From contig CAZKHA010000045.1 of NCBI GenBank assembly GCA_964552325.1, positions 1 through 22,759 of the forward strand: a stretch of DNA of 22,759 nt, read 5' to 3'. The notes beneath the pieces were generated by a model. That model did not search any database. It was not told the DNA's origin and saw only the letters and a list, made by a program, of their open reading frames with translations. Below, one piece after another: positions 7,684-15,414 of the stretch. Position 1 is the first letter of the stretch; every line of letters begins with the position of its first letter. Source of the stretch: CAZKCK01 sp964552325. Lineage in GTDB: Bacteria > Bacteroidota > Bacteroidia > Bacteroidales > TTA-H9. The translations under genes and the position numbers were made by a program.

Positions 7684-8102
7684 TTTTTTGTCTTTTGGTT
7701 ATAATTCGTACATATATCCTACAAAAACTAAGTATGTGTATCTTGGTTTGCAAGGTGTTGCACTGTGCAAACTCCGTCTGTTTTCACAGCTGATTCCATA
7801 TTCAGGGTTTCGAGGCTTCAAAAGTACGCATTCTTTTTTCAGTTTTCAAAACAGTGTGAGCCTTTGTCGTGCTATTTTTGGAGTGTTCTATACCTAATTA
7901 TCTTATGAGTTTTTTTTGCTTACCAAAGGATCTTTTTATACTACCGTATTGCAATATTGAATGAAAACTAAGGGTAAAGGCAATTTATGCTTGCAATTGT
8001 TAGAAGTTCAACGCTTAGTGCTTCGGAATCTTACATGAAGATTTGCGTCTTTTCAGGACTTCGTAAAGTGATCGTTATTCCAGCTGTGCAGCTAATTTAC
8101 AG
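7684..8102. other. Intergenic region: operon promoter and leader, rest empty
   Basis: About 420 bases between two minus-strand genes. It holds the cytochrome operon promoter (7819-7850) and its leader, which contains an inverted repeat GTTTGCA (7746-7752) / TGCAAAC (7766-7772). From 7853 to 8102 I see only AT-rich sequence; the short plus-strand open frames at 7688-7897 and 7987-8226 have no recognisable content. A 6-base inverted repeat AGCTGT/ACAGCT (8082-8087, 8099-8104) at the end of the CotH gene has no T-run and is not a convincing terminator. Confidence 0.5.
7819..7850 (-). promoter_or_regulatory. Promoter of the cytochrome b - small protein - CDF operon
   Basis: On the minus strand TTTG (7847-7850) is followed after 20 bases by TACTTTTG (7819-7826), an exact TTTG-N20-TAnnTTTG Bacteroidota promoter. 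The expected start near 7812 gives a leader of roughly 130 bases before the ATG at 7683, unusually long for this window, where leaders are 15-40 bases. Confidence 0.65.
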
Positions 8103-10427
8103 CTACTTAAGCAATACTAAACGAGTGCTTGCAACGCGGTCTTTTCCGATTGCCTGTAGAATAAATACGCCTGCTTTTAGGTTTAGGTTTGCAATTGGAA
8201 TGAGGTGTTGCCCTTGGTTTAGGTAAGTTTCGGGCAATACCGTGCTTGCATACCCGTGTTCATCGAATAGTTTAATCGTAATTAATTGGCTTTGCACCAA
8301 GCTTATACGAATAGATGCATTGTTATTAGCTGGGTTTGGTAAAATGCTTAAAGCAATATCCAATGGATTGGTAAGTTCATCCATCCCAATGGTTTTGTTC
8401 GATTGACCAGGGGTAGGGGGCATGGTTTGAAGATTGTTGTCGCCATCGGGGTATCTGCCATACGAAACATCGGTGTTAAGTTCGCCAAATGTTATTGCGT
8501 CAATAATCGAGACTCCGTCTTCAGCTACTATAGCCATGTCTTCGCCACTTGCGCTAAGTTTAAAGTTGGTGTGCAGTCCGCTTTGTGTCTGGTCCTCATC
8601 GCACCAAACTAGCAGGTGTTCACCAGCGTTTATATAGAGATTGGCGGTCTCGAATTTCCATTTTGGAAGGTTTGTGAGTTTGTCAGTAAGGTATTTGCCA
8701 CTAAGCAATACTGGCGCAGAACCAGGGTTGTAAAGCTCAACCCAGTCGTCGTATTCACCTGCTGGGTCTTTAATAGTGTTTGTGTTACTGGCCATTAGCT
8801 CGTTTATTCTTACTTCTCCGCTTCCATTTAATGGGGTTTTGATAATAATGGGCTTAACGCGTGGATAACTACCTGTTTGGTTCTGGTTATCAGTTAACGA
8901 AATGCTAAGTGTAATAGTTTTACCGCCTCCCACGGGTGGAATAACGGCCACCCAACGATCATTGTCTTCCACTTTTTTAGAGCCTATTACGGGTTTAAAC
9001 TGCATGCTAATTGCCGATGAACCCGAAATGCCACTTACTTGGTAATGAACAATTACCTCGTTAAGGCCTATATGGCTAAAGCAAGCTGCATACACATAAA
9101 TGGAGTCGTTTTCGCCCGGAATTTGTGGGTAGGTTTGGATGTTATAAATAATTGGTGCGGCGTTTTTATAGCTAAGTTGGCTTGTAAGGCTGCTAGTGCG
9201 GTTGTTCACAAATTCCTTTATGCCCGATTTTACATGTTGGTTGCTGTAGTTGCCCGAAGTATAAGAGTTGTTAAAATCATCCATTGTAAAGCCGTAATCA
9301 TAGGTGCGGTATAAATCTGCTTGAGCTGCAGGTGTTATCAAGTCTTTGGTTGTGTTCAAGCGATTTTCCCATTGGCTTAGGCCATATATATTTTGTGAAA
9401 TAAATTCTAAGAAATGTGTGTATAAATCGCGGTATTGATTTATGGCCAGCATTTTATCTGATAATGGCCGGCTTCCCGACACAACTTTGGGCCAATCGTA
9501 TGGGTCGGCTTGGTCCCAATCAATATTAAACCAATCTATCCCAAACGTATTGTCATAGTCATAAGGTATGAGGTGGAAACGGTTTTCGGTAGGTGCGTGA
9601 TATAGATAATAATTGTTCATCAGTGAGCGATAATCATCCCAACCACCAACCAATACGTTCAAAGCCAGATAGCGCAGAACCTCCGAAATATCAATATTGT
9701 TTTCTAGCGAATCCTGAAAATGGCTTGATGAAGTGTTGTTAATTACATTAATAAGGTGAACCAACTTCGTAAAATCCGCATCTTCTTCGTTGGTTTTTAG
9801 CTCGTAAGCCGGCTTGTCGCCACCTAGGTTTTGATACGTGAGCGGGTTGCTGCCAAGGTATTTTAAATCAGCTGGGTACAGGCATTTCCAGAGATTTCCG
9901 GAGTCATCCGAAAAGTTTTTCCACAAAAACTCGTCGTCAATATGTTCTACATTAACATATAACCCATAATAGTTCCCATTAATAAATACTTTCATGTGGT
10001 TTGCACGGCTGGCTTTAATGCCCATATCTTTATAAAGGTCAAAACATAGTTTGCTGCGTATAATTGATGGATCGTTATGCTCCCCATTTAAGTCAAGCTT
10101 TTGTATCCCGTGAAACATTCGGCCCGAAATAAAGGTGTTAAATGACACTTTAAACGATTTTTTGGCTGAGGTTCTAGAGGTATTGCCTTTTAATCTAAAT
10201 CCAATAGAATCAATGGTTTCGGTAATATTGTTGTTCGTAAATTTTACGATGGCCATATGTTCAATATCGCTTTCAACATTGTCGTAAATCCATTCTAAGG
10301 TGTCGGGGTGTATGGTTATATCAACCCTGCCAACGTGGGTGTCGTCGTAGATTTTCCAACTATCATCGGTTTGGGCATACATCAAAATCGACTGAGCAAC
10401 AAGAAATAGTATAAAAAGTTTTTTCAT
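8103..10427 (-). CDS. Secreted CotH-kinase-family protein with lamin-tail domain and T9SS sorting domain
   Basis: I place the start at the ATG 10425-10427 (MKKLFILFLVAQSILMYAQ, a signal peptide), because a frame-extended start at 10451 would lie inside the -7 element. The protein has 774 residues. The CotH kinase-like domain spans about 30-420: FRLKGNTSR, NGNYYGLYVNVEHIDDEFL and LIPYDYDNTFG (about 289-296), whose DxD is the metal-binding motif of this atypical kinase fold. A lamin-tail domain follows at about 545-665 (VRINELMASN, DWVELYNPGSAPVLLSGKYL). The last ~85 residues (ILPNPANNNASI ... GVFILQAIGKDRV) are a type A T9SS sorting domain, so the protein should be exported through the outer membrane and anchored or released. 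CotH in Bacillus phosphorylates spore coat proteins; the target here is unknown. It is divergent from the PorV-like gene. Confidence 0.9.
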   Translation of the reverse strand: MKKLFILFLVAQSILMYAQTDDSWKIYDDTHVGRVDITIHPDTLEWIYDNVESDIEHMAIVKFTNNNITETIDSIGFRLKGNTSRTSAKKSFKVSFNTFISGRMFHGIQKLDLNGEHNDPSIIRSKLCFDLYKDMGIKASRANHMKVFINGNYYGLYVNVEHIDDEFLWKNFSDDSGNLWKCLYPADLKYLGSNPLTYQNLGGDKPAYELKTNEEDADFTKLVHLINVINNTSSSHFQDSLENNIDISEVLRYLALNVLVGGWDDYRSLMNNYYLYHAPTENRFHLIPYDYDNTFGIDWFNIDWDQADPYDWPKVVSGSRPLSDKMLAINQYRDLYTHFLEFISQNIYGLSQWENRLNTTKDLITPAAQADLYRTYDYGFTMDDFNNSYTSGNYSNQHVKSGIKEFVNNRTSSLTSQLSYKNAAPIIYNIQTYPQIPGENDSIYVYAACFSHIGLNEVIVHYQVSGISGSSAISMQFKPVIGSKKVEDNDRWVAVIPPVGGGKTITLSISLTDNQNQTGSYPRVKPIIIKTPLNGSGEVRINELMASNTNTIKDPAGEYDDWVELYNPGSAPVLLSGKYLTDKLTNLPKWKFETANLYINAGEHLLVWCDEDQTQSGLHTNFKLSASGEDMAIVAEDGVSIIDAITFGELNTDVSYGRYPDGDNNLQTMPPTPGQSNKTIGMDELTNPLDIALSILPNPANNNASIRISLVQSQLITIKLFDEHGYASTVLPETYLNQGQHLIPIANLNLKAGVFILQAIGKDRVASTRLVLLK

Positions 10428-10448
10428 AGCAAGGTGCAATAGGTTGGG

Positions 10449-10456
10449 CAAAGGTA
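10449..10456 (-). promoter_or_regulatory. -7 promoter element for the CotH-family gene
   Basis: Minus-strand TACCTTTG matches TAnnTTTG exactly, 22 bases before the ATG at 10427, leaving a leader of about 15 bases. It overlaps the longer alternative start and therefore decides the start codon. Confidence 0.6.
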
Positions 10457-10511
10457 GGCTTTTGTTCTATAAAGTGAGGTTGTATTTTTCTCGATTGTTT
10501 TTTTAAAATGA

Positions 10512-10544
10512 TTTGCTTGTTTTGTTATTTTGTTTGTACCTTCG
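10512..10544 (+). promoter_or_regulatory. Promoter of the PorV-like / HHH barrel pair
   Basis: TTTG at 10512-10515, then 21 bases, then TACCTTCG at 10537-10544, one mismatch from TAnnTTTG. The ATG at 10566 follows 21 bases later. An in-frame start at 10530 would fall inside this promoter and is rejected. Confidence 0.5.
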
Positions 10545-10565
10545 TATCAATACAAGGCAGTAGTT

Positions 10566-11381
10566 ATGAAAAGGGTAATTTTTCTTGTTTTTTTGTTCTT
10601 AAATACAGTATCCTGGAGCCAGGCACAAGGATTTGGTGGTGTGGGAGGTGCCGCACCAGAAAGTATGAGTATTAAGGGCTTAGCTGTATCCACAGCATTT
10701 TCAGGGTTTATTAATCCCGCAACATTAACATATTTTAGCAAGCCCACCGCGGGTTTGTATTATGCTTCTGGATTGGTTTCCACTAATTTGAGCACAAAAG
10801 CAGCGACTGCTGTTTTGCCCGGCCTTAGGGGTGTGTTTGCCCTCTCGGGAAGTTATTATGGTTACAGCCAATACAACGAACAGCGTTATAGCCTGGCTTA
10901 TGCCAAAGTTTTAGGGTCATCCTTATCAGCAGGCGTATCCTTAGATTATTGCCATTTGGGCTTGGGCGGGGCATATGGAAGCTCGGGAGCCTTTACCTTT
11001 GGCTTGGGCGTTAAAGCACAGCTTGCCACGGATTTGCAACTGGGTGCAAGGGTTTTTAATCCCATCAGTAGTGGGTTTTCTAATCTTGTTCAAGCCAATA
11101 TACCTTCCGAAATGGGTGTTGGATTATCGTATTCGTTTTCTAAACAATTATGGGCCAGCCTCGAAATTCTTAAGCAATCGGATAGGGATGCAAGCATCGG
11201 GTTAGGGTTTGAATATGCGGTGTTACAGAATTTCAAAGTTCGCGGAGGATACGGGCTTAACCCAAACGCATGGTCATTTGGTGTTGGTTTTAAAACCAAG
11301 TATTTCGATGCTGACTTAACCTCGGTTTACCATCCAATCATGGGCTTTGCCCCACGTATGTCAGTTGTGTTTTGGTATTAA
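10566..11381 (+). CDS. PorV/PorQ-like outer-membrane beta-barrel protein
   Basis: A 271-residue protein with signal peptide MKRVIFLVFLFLNTVSWSQA. The mature N-terminus is Gly-rich (QGFGGVGGAAPESMSIKG), followed by FSGFINPATLTYF, the Asn-Pro-Ala motif typical of PorV/FadL-like barrels in Bacteroidota. The rest alternates polar and hydrophobic residues with many Gly and Tyr and ends in an aromatic residue (SVVFWY), as outer-membrane barrels do. It is shorter than P. gingivalis PorV (about 390 residues) and is not an obvious copy of it, so it is a family-level call only. The HHH-barrel gene starts 12 bases downstream; the two must form one operon and may be partners in the outer membrane. Confidence 0.7.
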   Translation: MKRVIFLVFLFLNTVSWSQAQGFGGVGGAAPESMSIKGLAVSTAFSGFINPATLTYFSKPTAGLYYASGLVSTNLSTKAATAVLPGLRGVFALSGSYYGYSQYNEQRYSLAYAKVLGSSLSAGVSLDYCHLGLGGAYGSSGAFTFGLGVKAQLATDLQLGARVFNPISSGFSNLVQANIPSEMGVGLSYSFSKQLWASLEILKQSDRDASIGLGFEYAVLQNFKVRGGYGLNPNAWSFGVGFKTKYFDADLTSVYHPIMGFAPRMSVVFWY

Positions 11382-11393
11382 TTTAGTAAGCCT

Positions 11394-13466
11394 ATGTTCA
11401 AGAATAATTTTCTTTGGGTTTTGCTGCTCGCTGTCCTTGTTGTTTGGAATCCATTATATGCTCAGGTTGAGCCTGATAGTATTATCCAAAACCAGGTTGA
11501 ACTATTGGTATCTAGGAGCGATGCCGAGAATGATTTTGCGGAGTTTGCCGAAGATTATCAATGGCTACTTAACAATCCTGTAAATATAAACAGTAGGAGC
11601 CTGCGCGAGTTGGGCCGCTTGTTTTTCTTGAGCAAGCCTCAGCAATATCGCATACTTGCATACACCAGCACTTATGGCGATATGGTTTCGGAATACGAGC
11701 TTGCTCAAATAGAGGGCATTGATTCTTCAACACTTAGCCTGATTAAGCCTTATATCGTCATCAAGCCATCCTCACGCGATTCACTACGTTTTTCGAATGT
11801 GTTTAAATATGGCCGTAATCAGCTCCTAGTCAGGTATCAATCCATTCTCCAAGATCAATTAGGTTACACACCTGCTTCTGATTCATTGCTTTCTGCCAAC
11901 CCCGATGCACGTTATTTGGGCGATGCGTCCCGTATTTACTTTCGATATGGATTCGATTACAAAGGTCGGATTCGCTTTGGGGTTTTGGGAGATAAAGACC
12001 CTGGCGAAGCGTTTTTTAAGGGAAGCCAACCCAATGGTTTCGATTTTTATTCGGCATACGCCTGGGCCAGTAACACAGGTTTTATAAAGCAAATGGTTGT
12101 GGGTGACTATCATCTGTCTTTTGGACAAGGGCTCACACTTTGGAGTGGTTTATCGTTTGGCAAATCGGGCTATGGCCTTGGCTTTGCTCATCAAGCTCGC
12201 GGAATCCGTCCCAATACATCAGCCAACGAAGCCATGTTTATGCGTGGCGCGGCACTTACCACTGGTTTTGGCGATTTTGAGGCAACAGCTTTCGCTTCTT
12301 CCTTGCCAATTGATGCTTCTGTGCACAACAGTGATTCCGCCGATGGCCTATTCAGATCGTTGGATATTACCGGCTTACATCGTACACCTTCGGAAGTTGC
12401 AGGCAAAGGCAACTTAACAGTAACAAGCTTTGGCGGGAATGTCTCACTAACCAAAAGTATTTTCGCACTAGGCATAACTGCTGTAGCCACCAAGTTCTCA
12501 GGAGAATTTTTGCCAACGGGAAGCCTTTATCAGTTGTTTCAAACACAACAAAGCAAGGAATTAGCGGTGGGCATAAATGGAAAGCTTTACCTGCGCAAAA
12601 CGGAGTTTGCTGGTGAATTTACACGCGATAGAAACGGTTGTTTAGCTGCCTTGATGAGTGGTGTTTTTCAATTAGATCCAAGGTTTTTGATGACCCTGGT
12701 GTATCGTAATTACGATAAGTCGTTTAAGAATTTTTATGCGAACTCTTTTGGCGAAAACAGCCAAAATGCCAACGAAGAAGGCCTTTTCATCGGAATTCGT
12801 TCCAATCCTGGCCGTCGCCTAGAGGTGTTTACATATGCCGATTTTTATCGGTTTCCATGGCTGAAATACCGTGTTGACGCTCCCTCGACTGGGCAAGAGT
12901 TTTTTGCTCAGGCTATTTATAACCTTAAACGGAGCACACAGTTAACCCTTCGCTATCGTTTTGAAACTAAACCATTGAATGTTAGTAATTCTCAAAATTT
13001 AGCCACGGAGGTTGGTACAGTCAACTATCACAATTTCAGGGTTCAATTGCAGTATCAACCAGTGCCCTCACTTACTTTGGCCAATCGCATTGAAATGGTT
13101 TTGTATAAACATGCCTCATCAGCACAGGAACAAGGTGTTGCTTTGCTGCAAGATGTGACGTGGAAACCCGATTTCTTGCCCTTGGCCTTTACTGCCAGGT
13201 ATGCACTATTTAGTACCGATGGATACAATAGCCGTATTTATACCTATGAGCGTGATGTGCTGTATTCGTTTTCGGTTCCGGCACTCTACGATCATGGCAG
13301 CAGGGCTTACCTCTTGGTAAAATTCAGGAAGGAAAACTGGCCAGACATCAGCATGCGATGGGGCACCACGGTTTTTAGCCAAGTACAGGTAATTGGCAGC
13401 GGCCTCGACCAAATTGATGGAAACTCAAAAACGGAGCTTAAGGTACAGGTCTTATACAAGTTTTAA
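11394..13466 (+). CDS. Outer-membrane protein with ComEA-like helix-hairpin-helix domain and large beta-barrel
   Basis: A 690-residue protein with a signal peptide ending near residue 23 (VVWNPLYAQ). Residues 61-121 read as paired helix-hairpin-helix units: NPVNINSRSLRELGRLFFLS, then YGDMVSEYELAQIEGID and STLSLIKPYI, the pattern of ComEA-type DNA-binding domains. From about 135 to the end the sequence looks like a long beta-barrel of alternating strands rich in Tyr, Phe, Gly and Arg (FGLGDYHLSFGQGLTLW-like segments, LRYRFETKP, LQYQPVPSLTLANR), ending in KVQVLYKF with a terminal Phe. I know of similar HHH-plus-barrel proteins only as uncharacterised Bacteroidota proteins. A periplasmic DNA-binding plug on an outer-membrane pore would suit DNA uptake, but HHH domains also mediate protein contacts. 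It is paired with the PorV-like gene upstream. Confidence 0.75.
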   Translation: MFKNNFLWVLLLAVLVVWNPLYAQVEPDSIIQNQVELLVSRSDAENDFAEFAEDYQWLLNNPVNINSRSLRELGRLFFLSKPQQYRILAYTSTYGDMVSEYELAQIEGIDSSTLSLIKPYIVIKPSSRDSLRFSNVFKYGRNQLLVRYQSILQDQLGYTPASDSLLSANPDARYLGDASRIYFRYGFDYKGRIRFGVLGDKDPGEAFFKGSQPNGFDFYSAYAWASNTGFIKQMVVGDYHLSFGQGLTLWSGLSFGKSGYGLGFAHQARGIRPNTSANEAMFMRGAALTTGFGDFEATAFASSLPIDASVHNSDSADGLFRSLDITGLHRTPSEVAGKGNLTVTSFGGNVSLTKSIFALGITAVATKFSGEFLPTGSLYQLFQTQQSKELAVGINGKLYLRKTEFAGEFTRDRNGCLAALMSGVFQLDPRFLMTLVYRNYDKSFKNFYANSFGENSQNANEEGLFIGIRSNPGRRLEVFTYADFYRFPWLKYRVDAPSTGQEFFAQAIYNLKRSTQLTLRYRFETKPLNVSNSQNLATEVGTVNYHNFRVQLQYQPVPSLTLANRIEMVLYKHASSAQEQGVALLQDVTWKPDFLPLAFTARYALFSTDGYNSRIYTYERDVLYSFSVPALYDHGSRAYLLVKFRKENWPDISMRWGTTVFSQVQVIGSGLDQIDGNSKTELKVQVLYKF

Positions 13467-13549
13467 GGGCTTGTGCTCGCCATGAACTCTTTTTAACTTA
13501 CCTTAACGTATTGTGCGAAAATATTTCACACACTAAGGCGTTTTATCCG

Positions 13550-13557
13550 TACTTTTA
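13550..13557 (+). promoter_or_regulatory. Possible -7 element for porX
   Basis: TACTTTTA, one mismatch from TAnnTTTG, 26 bases before the ATG at 13583. The -33 partner is weak (TTTC at 13524). It lies within an alternative longer reading of the gene and supports the shorter start. Confidence 0.35.
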
Positions 13558-13582
13558 TGGTTATAAACAGAAATACTACATT

Positions 13583-15136
13583 ATGGACAAAATACGAATC
13601 TTGTGGGCCGATGATGAAATTGACATGCTGAAGGCACACATTATTTTTTTAGAACAAAAAGATTATGAGGTACATACAAGCAACAATGGCGATGAGGCCC
13701 TCGATATGTTGCGTTCGATGCATTTCGATATTATTTTTCTTGATGAGAATATGCCAGGATTATCTGGTTTAGAGACACTTCAAGAGATAAAAAATCTAAA
13801 CCCAGGTATTCCGGTGGTAATGATTACCAAGAGCGAAGAAGAAACTATTATGGAAGAGGCCATAGGGTCGAATATTTCCGATTACTTGATTAAACCTGTA
13901 AAGCCGAATCAAATTCTGTTGTGCTTAAAAAAGAATCTCGAGAAGAAAGAATTGGTTAGCCAAAAAACCACCTTCGATTATCAGCAAGAGTTCCGCACTA
14001 TTGGCAACGAGTTGTCAAATAATCTGAACTTTACCGAATGGACGGACATTTACCGTAAAATAGTGGGATGGGAGTTGCGGCTTCAAAGCTCGAACGACGA
14101 AGGCATGAACGAGGTGCTTAAGATGCAAAAAGAAGAAGCTAATAAAGTGTTTGCCAAATACTACGAAAACAATTACAGCGATTGGTTGCTAGGCCGTGCC
14201 ACCCAAAAACCCACCATGTCGCACACCTTAATCCGCGATAAGGTTTTCCCCTTGCTCGATGAGCCCGGCAACACGGTAATGATACTTATTGATAATCTAC
14301 GGTTCGACCAATGGAAAGTAATTCAACCAATTATTGAGGAATTTTACCGGGTGGAACGCGATGAATTGTATTATAGCATAATACCTACCGTTACCCAGTT
14401 TGCCCGAAATGCGTTGTTTGCCGGTCTTTTACCCTCTGAAATCGAAAAAAAATATCCCAATTGGTGGCTAAACGATTGGGATGAAGGAACAAAAAACCAA
14501 TACGAAGAGGATTTGCTTACCGAAAACCTAAAAAGGTTTGGGCGAGATATTAAATATCAGTTTACGAAGGTGTTGAACTTAAATGTTGGTCGAAAACTGC
14601 TAGAATCCTTGCCTAATATTGTAGGCAATAAGTTTAATGTGATCGTGTATAACTTTGTTGATATGCTCTCACATGCCCGCACTGAGATGGAGATAATACG
14701 CGAATTGGCTGATAATGAGGCTGCATATAGATCTTTGACCGTTTCATGGTTTGAGCACTCACCTTTGTTTGATATCATTAAGTACCTGGCTTCTAAAAAG
14801 GTGAATATTTGCATCACAACCGACCATGGTTCTATCCGCGTTCAAAGCCCTGTAAAGGTTATTGGTGATAAGCAAACAAATACAAACTTACGGTTTAAGG
14901 CCGGCCGAAATCTGAATTTTAATAAAAAGGATTGCTTTCAGCTAAAGAATCCCGACGAGGGGCGTTTGCCAAAAGGCAATGTAAGTACCAGTTACATTTT
15001 TGCGAGAGGTTCTGATTTCTTTGCCTACCCAAACAATTATAATTACTATGCCAATTATTATCGTAATACGTTCCAGCATGGCGGAATCTCGCTCGAAGAA
15101 GTGCTGATTCCGTTTGTGGTGCTGAAAGCTAAGTAG
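13583..15136 (+). CDS. porX: PglZ-domain response regulator PorX (T9SS regulator)
   Basis: A 517-residue protein, matching P. gingivalis PorX in length (about 518). The receiver domain (1-120) has the acidic pair D10/D11 in ILWADDEIDML, phospho-acceptor D54 in IIFLDENMPGLSG, switch T82 and K104 in SDYLIKPVKP. After a helical linker the PglZ alkaline-phosphatase-fold domain shows MILIDNLRFDQW, PTVTQFARNALFAGL (the Thr of the metal/phosphate site), YNFVDMLSHAR, ITTDHGS and FQHGGISLEE, so the zinc-site Asp/His residues appear intact. PorX in known species partners the kinase PorY, controls T9SS genes and has a phosphodiesterase-type active site. The ATG 13583 is chosen over a frame-open site at 13511 because MDKIRILWADDE is the conserved N-terminus. 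A terminator follows at 15182. Confidence 0.92.
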   Translation: MDKIRILWADDEIDMLKAHIIFLEQKDYEVHTSNNGDEALDMLRSMHFDIIFLDENMPGLSGLETLQEIKNLNPGIPVVMITKSEEETIMEEAIGSNISDYLIKPVKPNQILLCLKKNLEKKELVSQKTTFDYQQEFRTIGNELSNNLNFTEWTDIYRKIVGWELRLQSSNDEGMNEVLKMQKEEANKVFAKYYENNYSDWLLGRATQKPTMSHTLIRDKVFPLLDEPGNTVMILIDNLRFDQWKVIQPIIEEFYRVERDELYYSIIPTVTQFARNALFAGLLPSEIEKKYPNWWLNDWDEGTKNQYEEDLLTENLKRFGRDIKYQFTKVLNLNVGRKLLESLPNIVGNKFNVIVYNFVDMLSHARTEMEIIRELADNEAAYRSLTVSWFEHSPLFDIIKYLASKKVNICITTDHGSIRVQSPVKVIGDKQTNTNLRFKAGRNLNFNKKDCFQLKNPDEGRLPKGNVSTSYIFARGSDFFAYPNNYNYYANYYRNTFQHGGISLEEVLIPFVVLKAK

Positions 15137-15181
15137 TTGAACAGCAACACTTTTGTCAACTTGGTTATCTGTAACATATTT

Positions 15182-15226
15182 AAACTGGGCTGCTTGGAAT
15201 TTGCAATTAGCCCAGTTTTTTATTTT
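15182..15226 (+). terminator. Rho-independent terminator after porX
   Basis: AAACTGGGCT (15182-15191) pairs perfectly with AGCCCAGTTT (15209-15218) across a 17-base loop, and the stem runs into TTTTTTATTTT on the plus strand. The opposite strand lacks a T-run, so it acts on porX transcripts only. Confidence 0.85.
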
Positions 15227-15329
15227 ACCAAATTAAAAAAAACCACTTGCGACATTATTCACAAATGGTTCATTATCAAATCTATAAATCGTTGTTCACT
15301 ATCAGTAGGAACCTTTATTTGAAAAGGCA

Positions 15330-15395
15330 ATGTATAGCAAAACTGAACTTGAAAACCTAGGATATGGCCAAACTTTTTTAGTAGATGGCAATTAA
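15330..15395 (+). pseudogene. Possible 21-residue micro-ORF or gene remnant
   Basis: An ATG-started frame encodes a 21-residue peptide beginning MYSKTELENLGYGQTF and ending in VDGN before a TAA. Its composition looks like a normal soluble protein N-terminus rather than random AT-rich sequence, yet it stops at once. It lies between the porX terminator and the 3' end of the AbiE module. It could be a cut-off gene left by insertion of that module, or chance. No domain is recognisable. Confidence 0.2.
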
Positions 15396-15414
15396 TACAA
15401 ACCTAATAAATATC

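Noticed and set aside
15264..15300. TTCATTATC and TTCACTATC copies resembling the AbiE half-site
   Set aside because: They lack the TGTTCAT core spacing and symmetry of the operator; in AT-rich sequence such matches are expected by chance.
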